Positions 1 to 13,028 are shown, numbered from the stretch's first letter. The stretch is 64,000 nt of DNA from Aquilaria yunnanensis (GCA_039654915.1 CM077596.1:50900501-50964500); one strand, 5' to 3'. The notes: generated from the sequence alone by a model not told the origin. Made by a program: numbers and translations.

Positions 1-3000
1 CCCTCTCTGTTTCTCTCTCCCTCTTTCACGCTCTCGACTCTCTTCTCTCCTTCTCCCTCTCTGTTTCTCTCTCACTCTCTCTCGCTCTCGCAACAGCTCT
101 CCTTCTCTCTCTCACTGAGCCTGCTCCCCCTCCTGCCCTCGCCCTTCGCTAGCCGCGCGCCTCCACGCTCCTCTGCTCCAGCCACCAGCCACCCGACCCT
201 GCTGTCTCTGTTCCTCCTCCTCCAGCTCCATCTTCTGACTCTCTCTTTCTTCTCTCTCGCTCCAATCGCCCAGCTGTTCCTCGCCGTCGCGACGACCGCC
301 AGCTACCTCCCTCTCGCTGCCACCGCCTGGCTCTCTCCGCGTCGCTCACCAGCTAGCTCGCCGTCGCCTCCTCCCTGCTGTGTCGTGTGTCGCGCCATCG
401 CGCCCAGCTCTCCTCCGTCCGAGCCCGCCGTCGCCTTCTTCCTGCCGTGTCGCGTCCCACGCCGTCGCGCCCAGCCCCTTCTTTTCCTTCCTCCCGCCGG
501 CCAAGCCTCCACCACTCAGCCCTCCACCGCCACCGTATAGGCGCCGGAAGAAAGAAATAAAGATCGAAGACGCAGACAAACGCGTTATTTAAACTTTTGA
601 CCAAGTCAAAGTCTGTCTTTTGTCTTTTTGGGTAAAATCTTTATTTAGTCCTTATTTTTCTTTCTTTTATTCATTTAAGTCACTAACGTTTTTTTTGTTG
701 CAGATCAACCCCTGACAGCAAACTCTTATTGTTTTCTTTTCTTTAATTTTTTAATTTTTTTTTTAATTTTTTTTTTTCCGAAATTCGTCCCGTAGACTTT
801 TCTCTGGTACTATTTGTGCTGCCCCTTTATACAGATTAAATTTCGAGTTAACTGATTCAAAGTCAGATACAAGGGCTTGAATTGTCTTCAAGATTTGAAT
901 GAATTTGATCTAACTGTATTATGCATTACGAGTGGATCAATCCTACTTGTCCTATCTTGATGGTTGGTGTTTCTTCTTTCATATCCGTTTTCTTTCTCAA
1001 TTCCGGTTTCAATGGCTTTACTTTCTCGTCTGAAATGAAATGATCTCCTCTTTAGAGACCTGTTTTTCTGAGATATATTAGTCATTGATCAGTTCAGTTG
1101 CTAATTACATTGGTGCTCTTTTCACGTTGTTGGTTGGAGCTTTAGGTAAGCCTATGGTAAGATTGTGCAATTTGTGCTTCTGGGTATTCAGGCATGCGCA
1201 AGAGCACATATTTTCATTTTGGTGTTACTGTTTGTTTTAATTATCTGTTTTAAATCTTGCTCAATTGGTGTCAATCACAATTTCATTTTGGTACTTCTAA
1301 TTGTTTGAGTTCTGATTTGAGAGCCTGTTGTTGGTTATTCAAATATTAATTTTTCATGTTCTCAAATATTATACATAGCCTCATGGTGCTTTTGAATGAT
1401 ATTAAAATTTGATATGTCGGAAAAAGGTTTCAACTTGTAAGCCATACGTGGTCATAGTGGCTAGCTGTGTGGAGTAAACCATTTGCTCTTCTCAAATGAT
1501 GACTTACAAGCATTTTGGTTGAATACTATTTCAGAACAAGAATTATTAGTATTATGTTTAGTTGCTGTTATTTTTGTAAATTAATCAATTTTCTTAAGCA
1601 AAGCAAAGTAGATCCTTGTGAGATCGAATCCGGATCGTTAGATACAATTGGAGAGATCAACGTGCTGGACCGTGGTGACCTCTCGGAAAATCTAGGGAAG
1701 AAAACATAAGCCCGTTTATGGTGATCTGTTGGATATTCTCTCGCCCAAGCCCTTGCCGTCACAGAGAACGCTTTCAAAACCCGCTAATCGAATTCGACCC
1801 AGTCAACTTTCTTCTCTTTAGGTAAAACTTTCATTTTAGCCCTTATGATTTTTCATTTTTCATTCATTGAACCACTAACTATTTTTTTATTGCAGATCAG
1901 TCACTGACGGCAAATTTTATTTCTTTGATTTTCCTTTTTGTTTCTTTTATTATTTGATTGTTTAGTCATGTATTATATTTAACTAATTAAATTCACATAA
2001 GGATGTAACTTAAGATATTCATTTTTTTTTTTATCTTTATTTTTAGATTAGTTTAATTTTAATTTCTTGTAATGCATTAAATGTGTACCAGACGATTGGT
2101 TAAGAAGCATTCAAATGTTTGTGAATCCGCTCTTAGTAGGTTTGATAAAATCCTAAGATGGATCATATCCATGTCCAAATGATTCGGTTAGAATCTATGG
2201 CTTGGATATTAGCTAAAATTATTAAAAAATAAAATAAACTTAAATAACGAAATCCTAAGACGGATCATATCCATGTCCAAATGATTTGGTTAGAATCCAT
2301 GGCTTGGATATTCGCTAAAATTATTATAAAATTAAATTAAATTAAATTAGAAATCCGTCTTAAGACGGATCATAAAATCCATGTCCAGATGATTCGGTTA
2401 GAATCCACGGCTTGGATATTAGCTAAAATTATTAAAAAATAAAATAAACTTAAATAACGAAATCCTAAGACGGATCATATCCATGTCCAAATGATTCGGT
2501 TAGAATCCATGGCTTGGATATTCGCTAAAATTATTATAAAATAAAATAAAATTAAATTAGAAATCCGTCTTAAGACGGATCATAAAATCCATGTCCAGAT
2601 GATTCGGTTAGAATCCACGGCTTGGATATTAGCTAAAATTATTAAAAAATAAAAATAAAATTAAATAATGAAATCCTAAGACGGATCATATCCATGTCCA
2701 GATGATTCGGTTAGAATCCATGGCTTGGATATTAAATTCCATATCCGGATGATCCGGCAGGATCTACGGTTTGGAAAATATCAAACTTTTTAAAATAAAT
2801 AAATTAAATAAAAAGGTAAAAAAATCCATATTAACGATATGGATTAAATTCTTTAAAATTTTGTCAAATTCCGTGTCCGGGTGACTCGGCAGAGTCCATG
2901 GTTCGGAATCAAATCTTCCGTGTCCAAATGACTCGGCAGAGTCCATGGTTCGGAAGTATAAAATTCTATACAAATTAATTACCAAAAATCCATATCCGAT

Positions 3001-3228
3001 TAATTCAGTTAAAAATTCTAGATTGAAAATTAACTGAAATTTTTTCTAAAAGCAAAGCAAAACAAAATTAAAATCAACTAAGGTGCCAATTTTTGGGCGT
3101 TTTAACAAAGTTGTTTTAACGTAACCGTACTCCCGATCCCTGAACTCTCGCAGACCATATTTTAAGGTGACCAATCGACCTAGGTGAAACAGATTGGTGG
3201 CGACTCCAGAAAACCCGACGTTGCCACA
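1..3228 (+). mobile_element. Right-hand part of a Tat-like LTR (3' LTR or solo LTR), start outside window
   Basis: The last ~160 bases, ending GTTGCCACA, match the end of the complete Tat LTRs later in the window nearly base for base: the block with GGTGCCAATTTTTGGGCG, the CGACTCCAGAAAACCC block and the repeated ACTCGGCAGAGTCC motif. The CT-rich start and GC-rich stretch at 1-540 correspond to the transcribed leader of those LTRs, so roughly the first 650 bases of the LTR are missing to the left. No primer-binding site follows the end, so this is a 3' LTR or a solo LTR and not a 5' LTR. It has diverged far more than the two LTRs of the complete element and holds a ~105-bp tandem repeat and an extra ~1.1-kb segment. 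No gene is supported within it. Confidence 0.75.
2146..2733 (+). repeat. ~105-bp tandem repeat inside the left LTR, about 5.6 units
   Basis: Units begin AAATCCTAAGACGGATCAT or AAATCCGTCTTAAGACGGAT and contain GATTCGGTTAGAATCCA followed by GGCTTGGATATT and an AT-rich spacer. Two unit types alternate, giving a higher-order period of about 210 bp. CCGTCTTAAGACGG is a perfect palindrome. Related single units (ATGATCCG-CAGGAT-TCATGG) occur in the complete Tat LTRs, so the array expanded from a motif of the LTR family. Confidence 0.85.
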
Positions 3229-4398
3229 GCCTTCAAGAACTCAATGAAAGATATTAAGCGAGTAACCTCTTCGATTCAATGCAACTCAAAACAAAACAAG
3301 TTTATGAAAATAATTTTTTTACAAACAAGCAACCATAGTCCTCCAAAACTCAATAAGAACATCAATCATTTATACAAAGTACAAAATAGAAACCACACTA
3401 GATTAGAACTCATATGATACCAACAAACATACCACAAAACCATGGATATTGAGTGATTAATTGTATTTTCTTTGCTGATTTTCTTCTTCTTTTTTTGGTC
3501 AAATCCTTTTCTTGTGTTTCACCTTTTAGCAAGTGTACCAATAGGGCCTCTATCTATACTTAAGCTACTAACTTAACACAATCTAAGGTGATCTTCGATC
3601 ATATTTATGTTTCAAACATTTTTTCGAGTAATGATCGACTTTTGCCTTAAGAGAAGGCCTCTACTTACTTTAATACTATGAAATATTGGAGTAAATATTT
3701 CTTTCATAAACAGAAAAAATTTTCATTTTTCAATTTTTTTTCTCAATCAATCACCCACGTATCCATTAACTAAACAAACCTCACAAACCAAACAAATAAA
3801 CTCCTAATCTAGTATGTTTTGAAATAGAATACTAGGCACAAAAGTTTGATGCAAAAATAGCTTCTAAGACTATCATCTACTAGCTTGATCTAAAATTGCA
3901 AAAAAAAATTGAAAATCAATTTTACATATGCAAAAGATCTAAAGACTACGTACTTAACACTCAAGTCAAGCATTGAAGAACTAAAAGAAACAATCATCTT
4001 CATAAATTCCAATCCATGCTCAAAACTATGAATAAAAAAATTAGCTCAAAAATGCAAAAATAAAAAAATAAAATAAAATAAATAAAACTTAAAATTAGGG
4101 CCGAAGCTGTCACTCCCCCATACTTGTTTCACACATTATCCCCAATGTGTAGAATAATGAATGAAGAGATAAAATAAAAATAAAATTAAAATAAATACTG
4201 CCCTAGAGTTGAAGAGCCAAGATCCTAATTAAGGCCAACGGGCTGCAAAAGCTATCAAATATGTTGGTAGCCCAAAATTTGTAAGAAATTCTAGCACAAA
4301 ATAGTGCATTGCCCCTACTCAAAATCAAAACATAACATAAAATAAAATAAAAAAATAAATAGGAAAAAAAAATAAAGCAAATCAATAAATGATTGGGT
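3229..4398. other. AT-rich spacer, no gene seen
   Basis: I see no convincing coding sequence. The right part (about 4090-4398) reads like the region downstream of pol in the decayed Athila-type element that continues to the right on the minus strand, but no LTR boundary could be placed. Confidence 0.5.
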
Positions 4399-5250
4399 TG
4401 CCTCCAACAAGCACTTGTTTATTGTCATTAGCTTGACAATGATTAGCTTGCCTCCAACAACCATGATAGCTTTCATTTAGTCTCTTTTAGCACAATTACG
4501 GTGTTGAGTCTCTTAGCACCCCCACCATAGTAATGCTTCCATCTTTGGTCATTAACCTTGAACGTTCCTTTTGATAGATGAGTGACTTCAACTGCATAAT
4601 AAGGAAAGACTTTAGTAATGGTAAAAGGCCTAGACCACTTAGATTTCAACTTACCAGGGAACAGATTTAGGCATGAGTTATACAACAAAACTTGTTCAAC
4701 CTCAAACTCATGTTTAAGAATTCGATTATCATGCCACCTCTTTGTACACTCCTTGTAGATCATGGTATTCTCATAAGCTTCATACCTAAATTCATCCAAT
4801 TCAAACAATTGTAACAACCTTCTTTCCCCTGCAGCCTTTAAATCAAGATTCAAAGCTTTAACAGACCAAAATGCTCTATGCTCAAGCTCCACAGGCAAGT
4901 GACATGTTTTACCAAAAATTAGACAATAAAGGGATACACTTGTAGGAGTTTTAAATCCAGTTCTGTATGCCCATAATGCGTCATCTAATTTCTTAGACTA
5001 ATTTTTCCTATATGCACTTACCATTTTCTTAAGAATCCATTTTATCTCTCTATTTGAAATTTCAGCTTGCCCATTGGTTAGAGGGCGATAAGCCAAACCT
5101 ACTATATGTGTGACCCCGTATTTTTCCAAAACAGCTTCAAATTGCTTACTTTCATCATTGATTATAGCTCTCGGAGTTCCAAAACAAGCAAAAATGAATT
5201 TCTTGAGAAAATAAAGAACTATCTTGGCATCATTGGTAGGAAAGGTAAAT
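4399..5250 (-). pseudogene. Decayed Athila-type Ty3/Gypsy integrase fragment
   Basis: Read on the minus strand, the right end gives an integrase-core stretch (FLKKF, then GTPRAII-DESKQFE). The middle gives a typical YRPLTNGQAE-SNREIK segment carrying the third catalytic acidic residue. 4473-4898 is an open stretch of 141 codons with the conserved C-terminal integrase features PVELEHRAFW, LNLDL, QLFELDE, VLLYNS and LFPGKLKSKW. This combination is typical of Athila-lineage polyproteins. Stop codons and frame changes lie between the blocks, and RT, protease and gag are absent, so this is a truncated relic. It normally catalyses insertion of retrotransposon cDNA; this copy cannot. Confidence 0.85.
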
Positions 5251-6081
5251 TGATTGTTTAAAATTTTCTAAAACATGAAACGTGTCAACCTTTTTAGAAA
5301 ATCCCAAAAAAGAATACATTTCATCTAAATTGGGACGGAGATAGTATAAGGAGCAAATTAATTTTTTTTAAGAAATATATATATATATATATATATACAT
5401 ATCAAATTTCTCTTTTTTAAAAATTAGAGATTTTGGTATAATTTTAAACAATTAAGAAACATTTTTCTAGAAACTTTAGTATACATAACATGGATGATGA
5501 ATTTGAAATAAATTAATAAAAATTCAAATTTTCTAATAGGTCCCTGACCCTATTCATCCTTTTGATGGCATGGAGAAACAGAAAGGCGTGAAAAAATTTA
5601 AATCTATTGTTTACAAATTAAATAATGAATGATTTTCATTTTTTAGCAATTGTCTAGAATCAACAACTTGTTGAGCTACTAAGTCAATTAACTTTATTCT
5701 ACCATTGGCCCAAGCTATGCCAGAAACCATATTTAGTTGACATCAATGTGTTAAATACCGTTATCACTAAATATATCGCACTCTGAATTTTTAAGATATA
5801 CTGCATGGTATATCGTGCTACACACTGTTACCATTTTTGTAAAAAATTAAATATTAGAATATTATTTTAAGATGACATAATTTATTTAATAATTTATTTT
5901 TACACACTTTATATATATTCTATTTTTTCTCATCATAATTTGTCAAATATAAATAAAATATATATGATAAAAAATATTCAATTGGGGTAGTATATACCAG
6001 AAATCCAATTGGATGATATTGTTCAAAACCAATTACACCACAGGGACCTTCCAGCTGCTACCATCCATTAAATTTTTATAG
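5251..6081. other. AT-rich spacer with (AT)n microsatellite and possible MITE remnants
   Basis: A TA dinucleotide run lies at about 5375-5397. GGGACGGAGATAGTAT near 5329-5344 looks like one end of a Stowaway-like MITE, but no partner end is visible. From about 5740 (GTGTTAAATACCG) the sequence has an inverted, diverged counterpart near 7880-7900, suggesting a hAT-like element interrupted by the foldback element. No gene is seen. Confidence 0.45.
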
Positions 6082-7571
6082 GCCAAACTATACATTTGGC
6101 CCCTGAACTTACCCAACTCGCACGAGTTGGTCCACAACTCAATACTCAGTAAATATAAGTCCCTAAACTTTGAAAAACTATGTGAGTTAATCCATTAGCT
6201 TAGACATATTGATGGAAAAATTGCAAAAGTCCTCTTGATCTTTTTTATTCTAGGACATGAAGTACTCTTAATTTAAAATCATTCAAATAAACTATCTCCT
6301 TTACCTAAGGATGAAAGTTTAGGTTGTAAGATCGGGTTTGGGTTTAAACCCGATTCTTATAGCATGTCCCTAACCCTATCCTGACCCTATTCTAGTCATA
6401 ACCCAAACCGACCCTAAATCCTATTGTTTTATTTTGTGGTGTTCTGATTGGTTTCTATCGATATTTATTTTTTGGCAAATGTGTCTAAAATCATTAGAAT
6501 AAATTATTACAATAATAGTAGAAACGAAATAGAAGGGGGCTCGTAGTCTGCTGTAGGTCAAGTAAATATGTACAGATCAATCAAATATACATATTTCTTA
6601 TAGTACTAATATTATAAATAAAAGTAGTAGTAAATAAAAATTATGAGTGATTTCTAAAAATTAATTAATGATTAATTCAAAGCATTGAAAAATTAATTTG
6701 GTAAATATAAAATATGTGACATAAAATCAAAGACCCGACATAAAAAATAATTAATTCTTGCTTTTTAAATATCTTGAATTTAGTAAACAAGAAATGGAGC
6801 AGGATCAAACTTACCCTTGGCATATTAGAAATGTCGGGTCTTTGATTTTATTTCACATATTTTATATTTAAATATCTTGAATTTAGTAAACAAGAAATGG
6901 AGTGGGATCAAACTTTCCCTTGGCATATTAGAAATGTCGGGTCTTTGATTTTATGTCACATATTTTGTATTTACCAAATCAAATTTTCAATGCTTTGAAT
7001 TAATCATTAATTAATCTTTAGAAATCGGTCATAATTTTTATTTATTATTTCTTTTATTTATAATATTAGTACTATAACAAATATGTATATTTGATTGACC
7101 CATACATATTTGCTTGACCTACAGCGGACTACGAGCCCCTTTCTAGTTCATTTCTACAACACTATTATTGCAATAATTTATTCTAATGATTCTAGGCACA
7201 TTTGCCAAAAAACAAATATCAACGGAAATCAATCAGAACATCACAAAATAGTAAGATTTATGGTCAGTTTGGGTTTGACTAGAATAGGGTCGGGATAGAG
7301 TTAGGGACATGCTATAAAAATCAGGTTTTAACCCAAATCCGATCTTACAACCCAAACTTTCATCTATAGGTAAATGAGATAGTTTATTTGAATGATTTTA
7401 AACTAAGAGTACTTCATGTGCTAGAATAAAAGAGATCAAGAAGACTTTTACAATTTTTCCATCAATATGTCTGAGCTAATGGACTAACTTGCATAGTTTT
7501 TCAAAGTTTAGAGACTTCTATTTACTGAGTACTGAGTTGTAAACCAACTCGCATGAGTTGGATAAGTTCCC
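6082..7571. mobile_element. Long-inverted-repeat (foldback) Mutator-like element
   Basis: The left arm (about 6100-6741) and right arm (about 6933-7568) are reverse complements of each other over ~640 bp with scattered mismatches. They share the CCAACTCGCACGAGTTGG-type end, the CTCGTAGTC-GC block and GGGTCTTTGATTTTAT. The ~190-bp centre holds a direct repeat of about 100 bp (TTGAATTTAGTAAACAAG twice). The outer left end (GGCCAAACTATACATTTGGC) is related to the ends of the Mutator-like element at 41821. ATTTTTATA occurs at both borders (6073-6081 and 7572-7580), possibly a 9-bp target duplication, although the right end lacks the outermost ~20 bp. No transposase is present, so it is non-autonomous. 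Confidence 0.75.
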
Positions 7572-7580
7572 ATTTTTATA

Positions 7581-8589
7581 TTAATTAAGAAAAGTAACAA
7601 AATTAATAAAAGTAAATGTTTATTTTATTATATGCGTATTATTTATATTTTAATGTTTTATATATTTGTGATATTTTTTATATAAAATGAAAAAAAATAG
7701 TTGTGAAAAATAAAATACCGCGGTACATACTACACGGTATTTATGGTATATCGCGATTTTTTTTTGACAAAATGCATATAAAAAATGAGCAATATGCGGT
7801 ATACCGTAAAATACCGAGCGGTAAAATGATAAAATGCGAAAAAAATTGTACCATATGCCGCGTACCCGCAGTAAACAGTATACCGCGATATTTAACACTA
7901 TAATTGAGATATAACCCGAGGGCCGTAGGTGTAATTAAAGGGGATTTGTATCGAAATCACCTATAAGCTACACAATTAGAGGGAGAGCTCAATTGGAAGT
8001 TTAAGGGGTAAGTGAACTTCGGCTTGAAAGAGTAATGTTCCGATATAAAATGTCCTATATCGACAAATATAGTCTTAGAATTTAATCAACATATAAGCTA
8101 ATTAATAAGAATTAGACTTCAATTGATTAGTTTAATTGGTTAGACTGCGAAGGAGTCTTAGCTTGAGAAGGCCTTGGTTAGTACATCTTTAAACCCTTGC
8201 ATAGTTAGTCAATCAAGTAGTGAAATCCTATCCATAGTTAAACCGTTGGGTATTTAGTTTGTAGTTTAGTTTAGTTCACTCCATTTATATTTCTTGTTTG
8301 ATGGCTTGTTAGAATATGACTTAAATTAAGCTTGATAATCGAACACATTTATCAACCCCACTCACTGTATATAATGAGGACACCCGTACGCTTACAGGTG
8401 TACATCGGCATGTATAAAATAATATTGCCTCTATCTTGCAAAGCTTATCCTTTTTACTATTCAAAGCAATTAATTCATAATTTTTTAAATATTTTTATTT
8501 GAATAGTGAAAAATAATACTAAACATATCATACAATGCGGTGTTTCTAAATATTTTTCATACAACCATTCTGTTCTGTTTATGAGTATC
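7581..8589. other. AT-rich spacer with hAT-like terminal sequence, no gene
   Basis: 7710-7905 is full of short CCG/CGG palindromic motifs (ACCGCGGTA, GGTATACCG, ACCGCGATATTTAAC), as in hAT-family ends. The terminal part mirrors about 5740-5830 on the other side of the foldback element. Short open frames on both strands here are by-products of this palindromic structure. 8498-8589 is directly repeated at about 13490-13600. Confidence 0.4.
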
Positions 8590-8778
8590 TGTGAAGAAGC
8601 GATTTTTGGAAGAAGTTATACTTCAGCTGTTATTCTTTGTATTGCTTCACGTATAAATATGTATTATAGGTTATGCACAAGATAGACTTTCAAGCTTATC
8701 TAACTACTTATTTACCAACTAGAGATATATCAGAACCTGAATGATAAATACAAAGAGGTTATATCCAATGCTTTAACA
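8590..8778 (-). repeat. Copia A 3' LTR
   Basis: 189 bp, TG...CA ends, matching the LTR at 13041-13229. On the minus strand it follows the polypurine tract. GTATC precedes it as target duplication. Confidence 0.95.
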
Positions 8779-8794
8779 CTCCCCCTCAAGTTGG
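8779..8794 (-). other. Copia A polypurine tract
   Basis: On the minus strand this reads AACTTGAGGGGGAGTG directly before the 3' LTR, the usual plus-strand primer position. The last pol codons and the TGA stop (8786-8788) overlap it. Confidence 0.9.
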
Positions 8795-11700
8795 AGCATG
8801 TTGATTAAGGATGCCCAACTTGCATGCAAGGAGCTGGAATTGATCTCGACCTAAGGCTTTTGTAAGCAAGTCGGCTGGCTGTAGTTGGCTTGAGATGTGC
8901 TGAGTTTCAATTTCTTTTGCCTGAATCTTCTCTCGAATAAAGTGACAATCTATCTCAATGTGTTTCGTTCGTTCATGAAACACAGGATTTGTGGCAATGT
9001 GTAGTGCAGCTTTGTTGTCACAGTAAAGCATCATCGGTTTGAAATGAGAGATGGTGAGATCGTGTAGCAGTCCTTTAAGCCACGTTAATTCACTTGCCGT
9101 AGCTGCCATAGCTCGGTACTCCGCCTCTGCTGAAGAACAAGATACCGTTTGCTGTTTCTTGGATTTCCATGCTACAGGGGCCTCCCCTATCTTAACAATG
9201 AAGCCTGTTGTTGATCGTCGTGTTTTGGGGTAGCTAGCCCAGTCAGCGTCGCAATAAGCATGGAGCTGGAGTTCGTTGTCCACCGGAAAGAAAACACCTT
9301 GCCCAAGAGTCTTCTTTAGATACCGAAGAAAATACATAGCAGCTCCATGGTGAACTTCATTTGGCTCTTGCATGAATTGGCTGAGTAGGTTGACGGTGTA
9401 GGTAATATCCGGCCTTGTGAGGGAGAGATATAACAGTTTGCCAATTAACCTCCTGTATTGCCCTGCATCCGGAAGTATTTTTCCTTCAGCTTGCCCTAAG
9501 TGAAGCTGCTGCCGAATAGGGAAGGCTGCTGGCATGCATGCTGTCATGCCCGTTTCATGCAATATGTCAATGGTATACTTACGCTGTGAAAGAAAGATCC
9601 CTTGTGAGGACCTTGCGACTTCGAGTCCAAGGAAGTACTTCAATTTTCCAAGATCTTTGAGGTGAAATTGGTCATGCAGGTGGCCTTTCAATTTGTGAAT
9701 CTGCTTCGGATTGTTGCCTGCAATGATGATGTCGTCGACATATACTAGGATAGCCACAAAAGTGTTACCATCCTTAAGAGTAAAGAGTGAGTAATCGAAC
9801 TTTTGACTGAGCAAAACCAAATTCAATAAGGGAGCTGGAAAATTTTTCAAACCATTGACATGGAGCTTGTTTCAATCCATATAAAGATTTATGCAATTTG
9901 CATACTCGAGTGTCACCTGACTTTGTAATTCCTAGAGGTGGTCTCATGTATATATCTTCATTCAAATCTCCTTGTAGAAATGCATTGTGGACATCCAACT
10001 GGTGAAATTCCTAGTTTTTGATTGCAACAATTGACAGAAGGCATCTCACAGTGGTGAGTTTGACTACAAGAGCAAATGTTTCTGTGTAATCAACTCCTTC
10101 AATTTGGTTAAACCCCTTCACCACCAACCTCGCCTTATATCGTTCGATAGTTCCATCTGCTTTAAATTTGATCCTGTAAACCCACTTGGAGCCAATGGGT
10201 TTCTTTCTAGGAGGGAGAGGTACTAAGCTCCACGTTTTATTTTTCTCCAAGGCTTCTTTTTCACTTCTCATTGCTTCACGCCATTCTGGATATTGGTTCA
10301 CTTGCTCAAAGGTTTATGGCTCAGTTTGACTAGTCAATGCTGCAAGGAAAACTTTGTGGTTAGAACTAAAGCGTGAGTAACTCAAATTACGTGTTATAGA
10401 GTAACCTTTACCTGAAGAAGCCTGATTGGCAGAGGATGTGGATGATGAGTTTACAACAGGTGTCTCAAGTACATAATCTTGCAAGTAGGTTGGAAGGTGG
10501 CGTTCACGATGGGGACAATCTTTAACTGGGTTTTCATGTGTCTTAGAACTACTAATTTCGTTGGTTGGTTGGTGGGGAGTTTGCTCAATATTGATTGGGC
10601 AAGGCTCATCCAGTATCGGTTCGTCAACGTCATTTAACATTACTGTGGGGTTTGGAGGATCACTGGTGAGATATGGGAACACATCCTCCTGAAAAACTAT
10701 ATCTCGCGAGACTAGGACTTTTCCAGTGTTCTCGTCGATGACTTTGTACGCCTTTTGCCCCATAGGATATCCAACGAATATGCAAGGTTTGGAACGGGGT
10801 TCAAACTTGTCTTTGGTCCTGGAATGAACATAACAATGACACCCAAAAACTCAAAGATGGTTAAGAGATGGAATTTTGTTGAAAAGAATCTGATAGGGGT
10901 TTTACCATTTAGCTTGGAAGATGGCATAAGGTTGATCAAGTAGGCTGCAATCAGGATGCACTCGTCCCAAAATTTTATTGGTAGATTGGCTTGAAATCGA
11001 AGGGCTCGTGCTACTTCGAGAAGATGGCGATGTTTTCTTTCAACTACACCATTTTGTTGTGGTGTGTTGGGGCAAGATGTTTGAATGATTATCCCATTGA
11101 GCTGGAAAAAACTGAGCATTGTTCCAGCTGCTAATTCTGGAGCATTGTCGATCCTGACTTACTGAACATTTTTCTGAAACTGAGTTTTGATCATAGCATA
11201 AAAAATAAAGAATTTGGTAGGGGCTTCAGATTTATTTTTCAGTAAGTAAACCCAAGTAGATCTGCTGCAATCATCGACAATAGATAGGAAGTAATGAGAA
11301 CCTGAAAGAGAAGGGACTTTGTAGGGACCCCAAACATCAACATGAATCAAATCAAATGGATTCTCACTAATATTTGTACTCAAAGGAAAAGATTTTCTTG
11401 TTTGCTTAGCTCTAAGACAAGGATCACAATAATGATCAGAAAAACTTAAATGTGATAGCTGTGGGACACTGGATAATTTTCCAAAGGGAATATGGCGAAG
11501 ACGCCTGTGCCACATTTCAGGTGGGATTGTGGCTTTTGAAGTTGCAACTTTATGTTCTGTGAAACACCTGAAGTAGTACAGACCATCCTTTTGTTCACCC
11601 ATGCCAATCGTCCTCCTCGAGCTTAGGTCCTGTAAAATACATAGATTTGAGAAAAAGGTTACTGAACAATTGAGCTCTTTTGTTAGTTTACTAACTGATA

Positions 11701-12992
11701 ACAAGTTGCATGTAAACTCAGGGATGAAAAGAACTCTATTTAGCTCAATATTGGGGGCCAAAATGGTTCGACCATAAGAGCAAATTTTCAAGTTGGCTCC
11801 ATTGGGCATTTGTACTGGAGAGCATGATGTTGATGAACATGCATTTTGTCAAAAGTTCTTGGTGGCAAGTCATATGATCAGATGCTCCTGTATCGATTAT
11901 CCAGTCAAAAGGGTTCATTGAGACCTTACCGGCAAAATTGACCAAACTTTCTTGATTCTGATTTGCGAGTAAGGCAATAAGCTGATCATATTGAGTTTGG
12001 CTTAGTCCAATCCCCTTATATGCTGCTGCGTTCTCAGGCTGCTTTGCCAGAGCTTGGTTGGCTGAAGGTTTTCCTTGTTTGCGTTTCTGTCCAACTTTGT
12101 TGTACTGCCTTTGTGTTTTCTCCCCTTGCCACCAGTCGGGGTAACCGATCAATTCGAAACACCCATCAGCAGTGTGACCATTTTTCCCGCAATGAGTGCA
12201 GTTCAACCACACCTTATTGATGGTTTTGTTGGTCTGATTTTTCTCGATTTTTGCTGCAAAGGCTCCAGCCTCCGCAGGCGCCTGCCTTGTTGTGGCCACA
12301 CTCAGTTGCTTTTCTTCCTTAATGAAAAGAGCATAAGCCTTGTTAAGACTTGGAACTGGCTCCATGTTCAAAATCTGCGATCTGACAACACTAAATTGGT
12401 CATTGAGTCCCATTAGAAAATTGTGAAGTTTTTCACCTTCCCTTTCTTCAAGAAGTTGCTTTGCTGCCCCACATGTGCAAGGATACACGGCTGAATATGT
12501 AAAGAGCTCGTCCCATAATGCTTTCAGTTTCGTGAAGTAAGCCACAACTGTTGATCCTTGTTGCTATAAAAGAGCAATTTCACGTTTCAGTTCATGAATA
12601 CGAGGAGCATTACCTACTGAAAACCTTTTTGCCAAATCATTCCACATTTCTGTGGCAGTGTCCGCATAGGCCACACTGGTATGTAATTCTGGTGCCAACG
12701 AGTTGAAGATCCATGGAATAATCATGGAGTTGGACTTCTCCCATGCCTCAAAGGTCGGGTCATCTGCTGCTGGTTTCTTCAGAGTTCCATCGACAAGCTT
12801 CATTTTGTTTTTGGCTTTGAGTGCGTTTTGCATGGCTCGTCGCCAAGTAGGGTAGTTTTCTCCCTTGAGCAAGCAACCTACAAGCGTGGCTCCAGGATTG
12901 TTAGAAGGGCTGAGAAAGAAAGGAGAGGATAGATCGCTGCTGCCATTGTGGGAGCTTGAGGCAACGACTCTTTTGTTGTTGTCGTCCCCCAT
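8786..12992 (-). pseudogene. Copia A gag-pol polyprotein, broken
   Basis: Gag starts at 12992 with the UBN2-type capsid signature (GENYPTWRRAM, EAWEKSNSMI). It continues to a CCHC knuckle (CTHCGKNGHTADGC) and the protease site DTGASDHM. GAG-pre-integrase and integrase core follow ([29 protein letters not shown]), then RT (KARLVVKGF, YVDDII) and RNase H (YCDADWAS, EAEYRAMA, CDNKAALHIATNPVFHERTK). In-frame stops lie at 12564, 11159, 10314 and 10011, and frames shift near 11770, 10740 and 9800. The RT-to-RNase H part at 8786-9850 is one open stretch of 354 codons. Such a polyprotein makes the virus-like particle, copies RNA to cDNA and inserts it; this copy cannot do so by itself. Confidence 0.93.
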
Positions 12993-13028
12993 TGATTCAA
13001 GGTTTGGGTGTGTGGTTTGAGCAGTCCT

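Noticed and set aside
149..604. Overlapping Arg/Gly/Ser-rich frames near the window start
   Set aside because: CT- and CCG-rich LTR leader sequence; several overlapping frames with biased composition and no family.
7650..7903. Two opposite short frames near the hAT-like sequence
   Set aside because: They mirror each other across palindromic ACCG/CGGT motifs and have no family resemblance.
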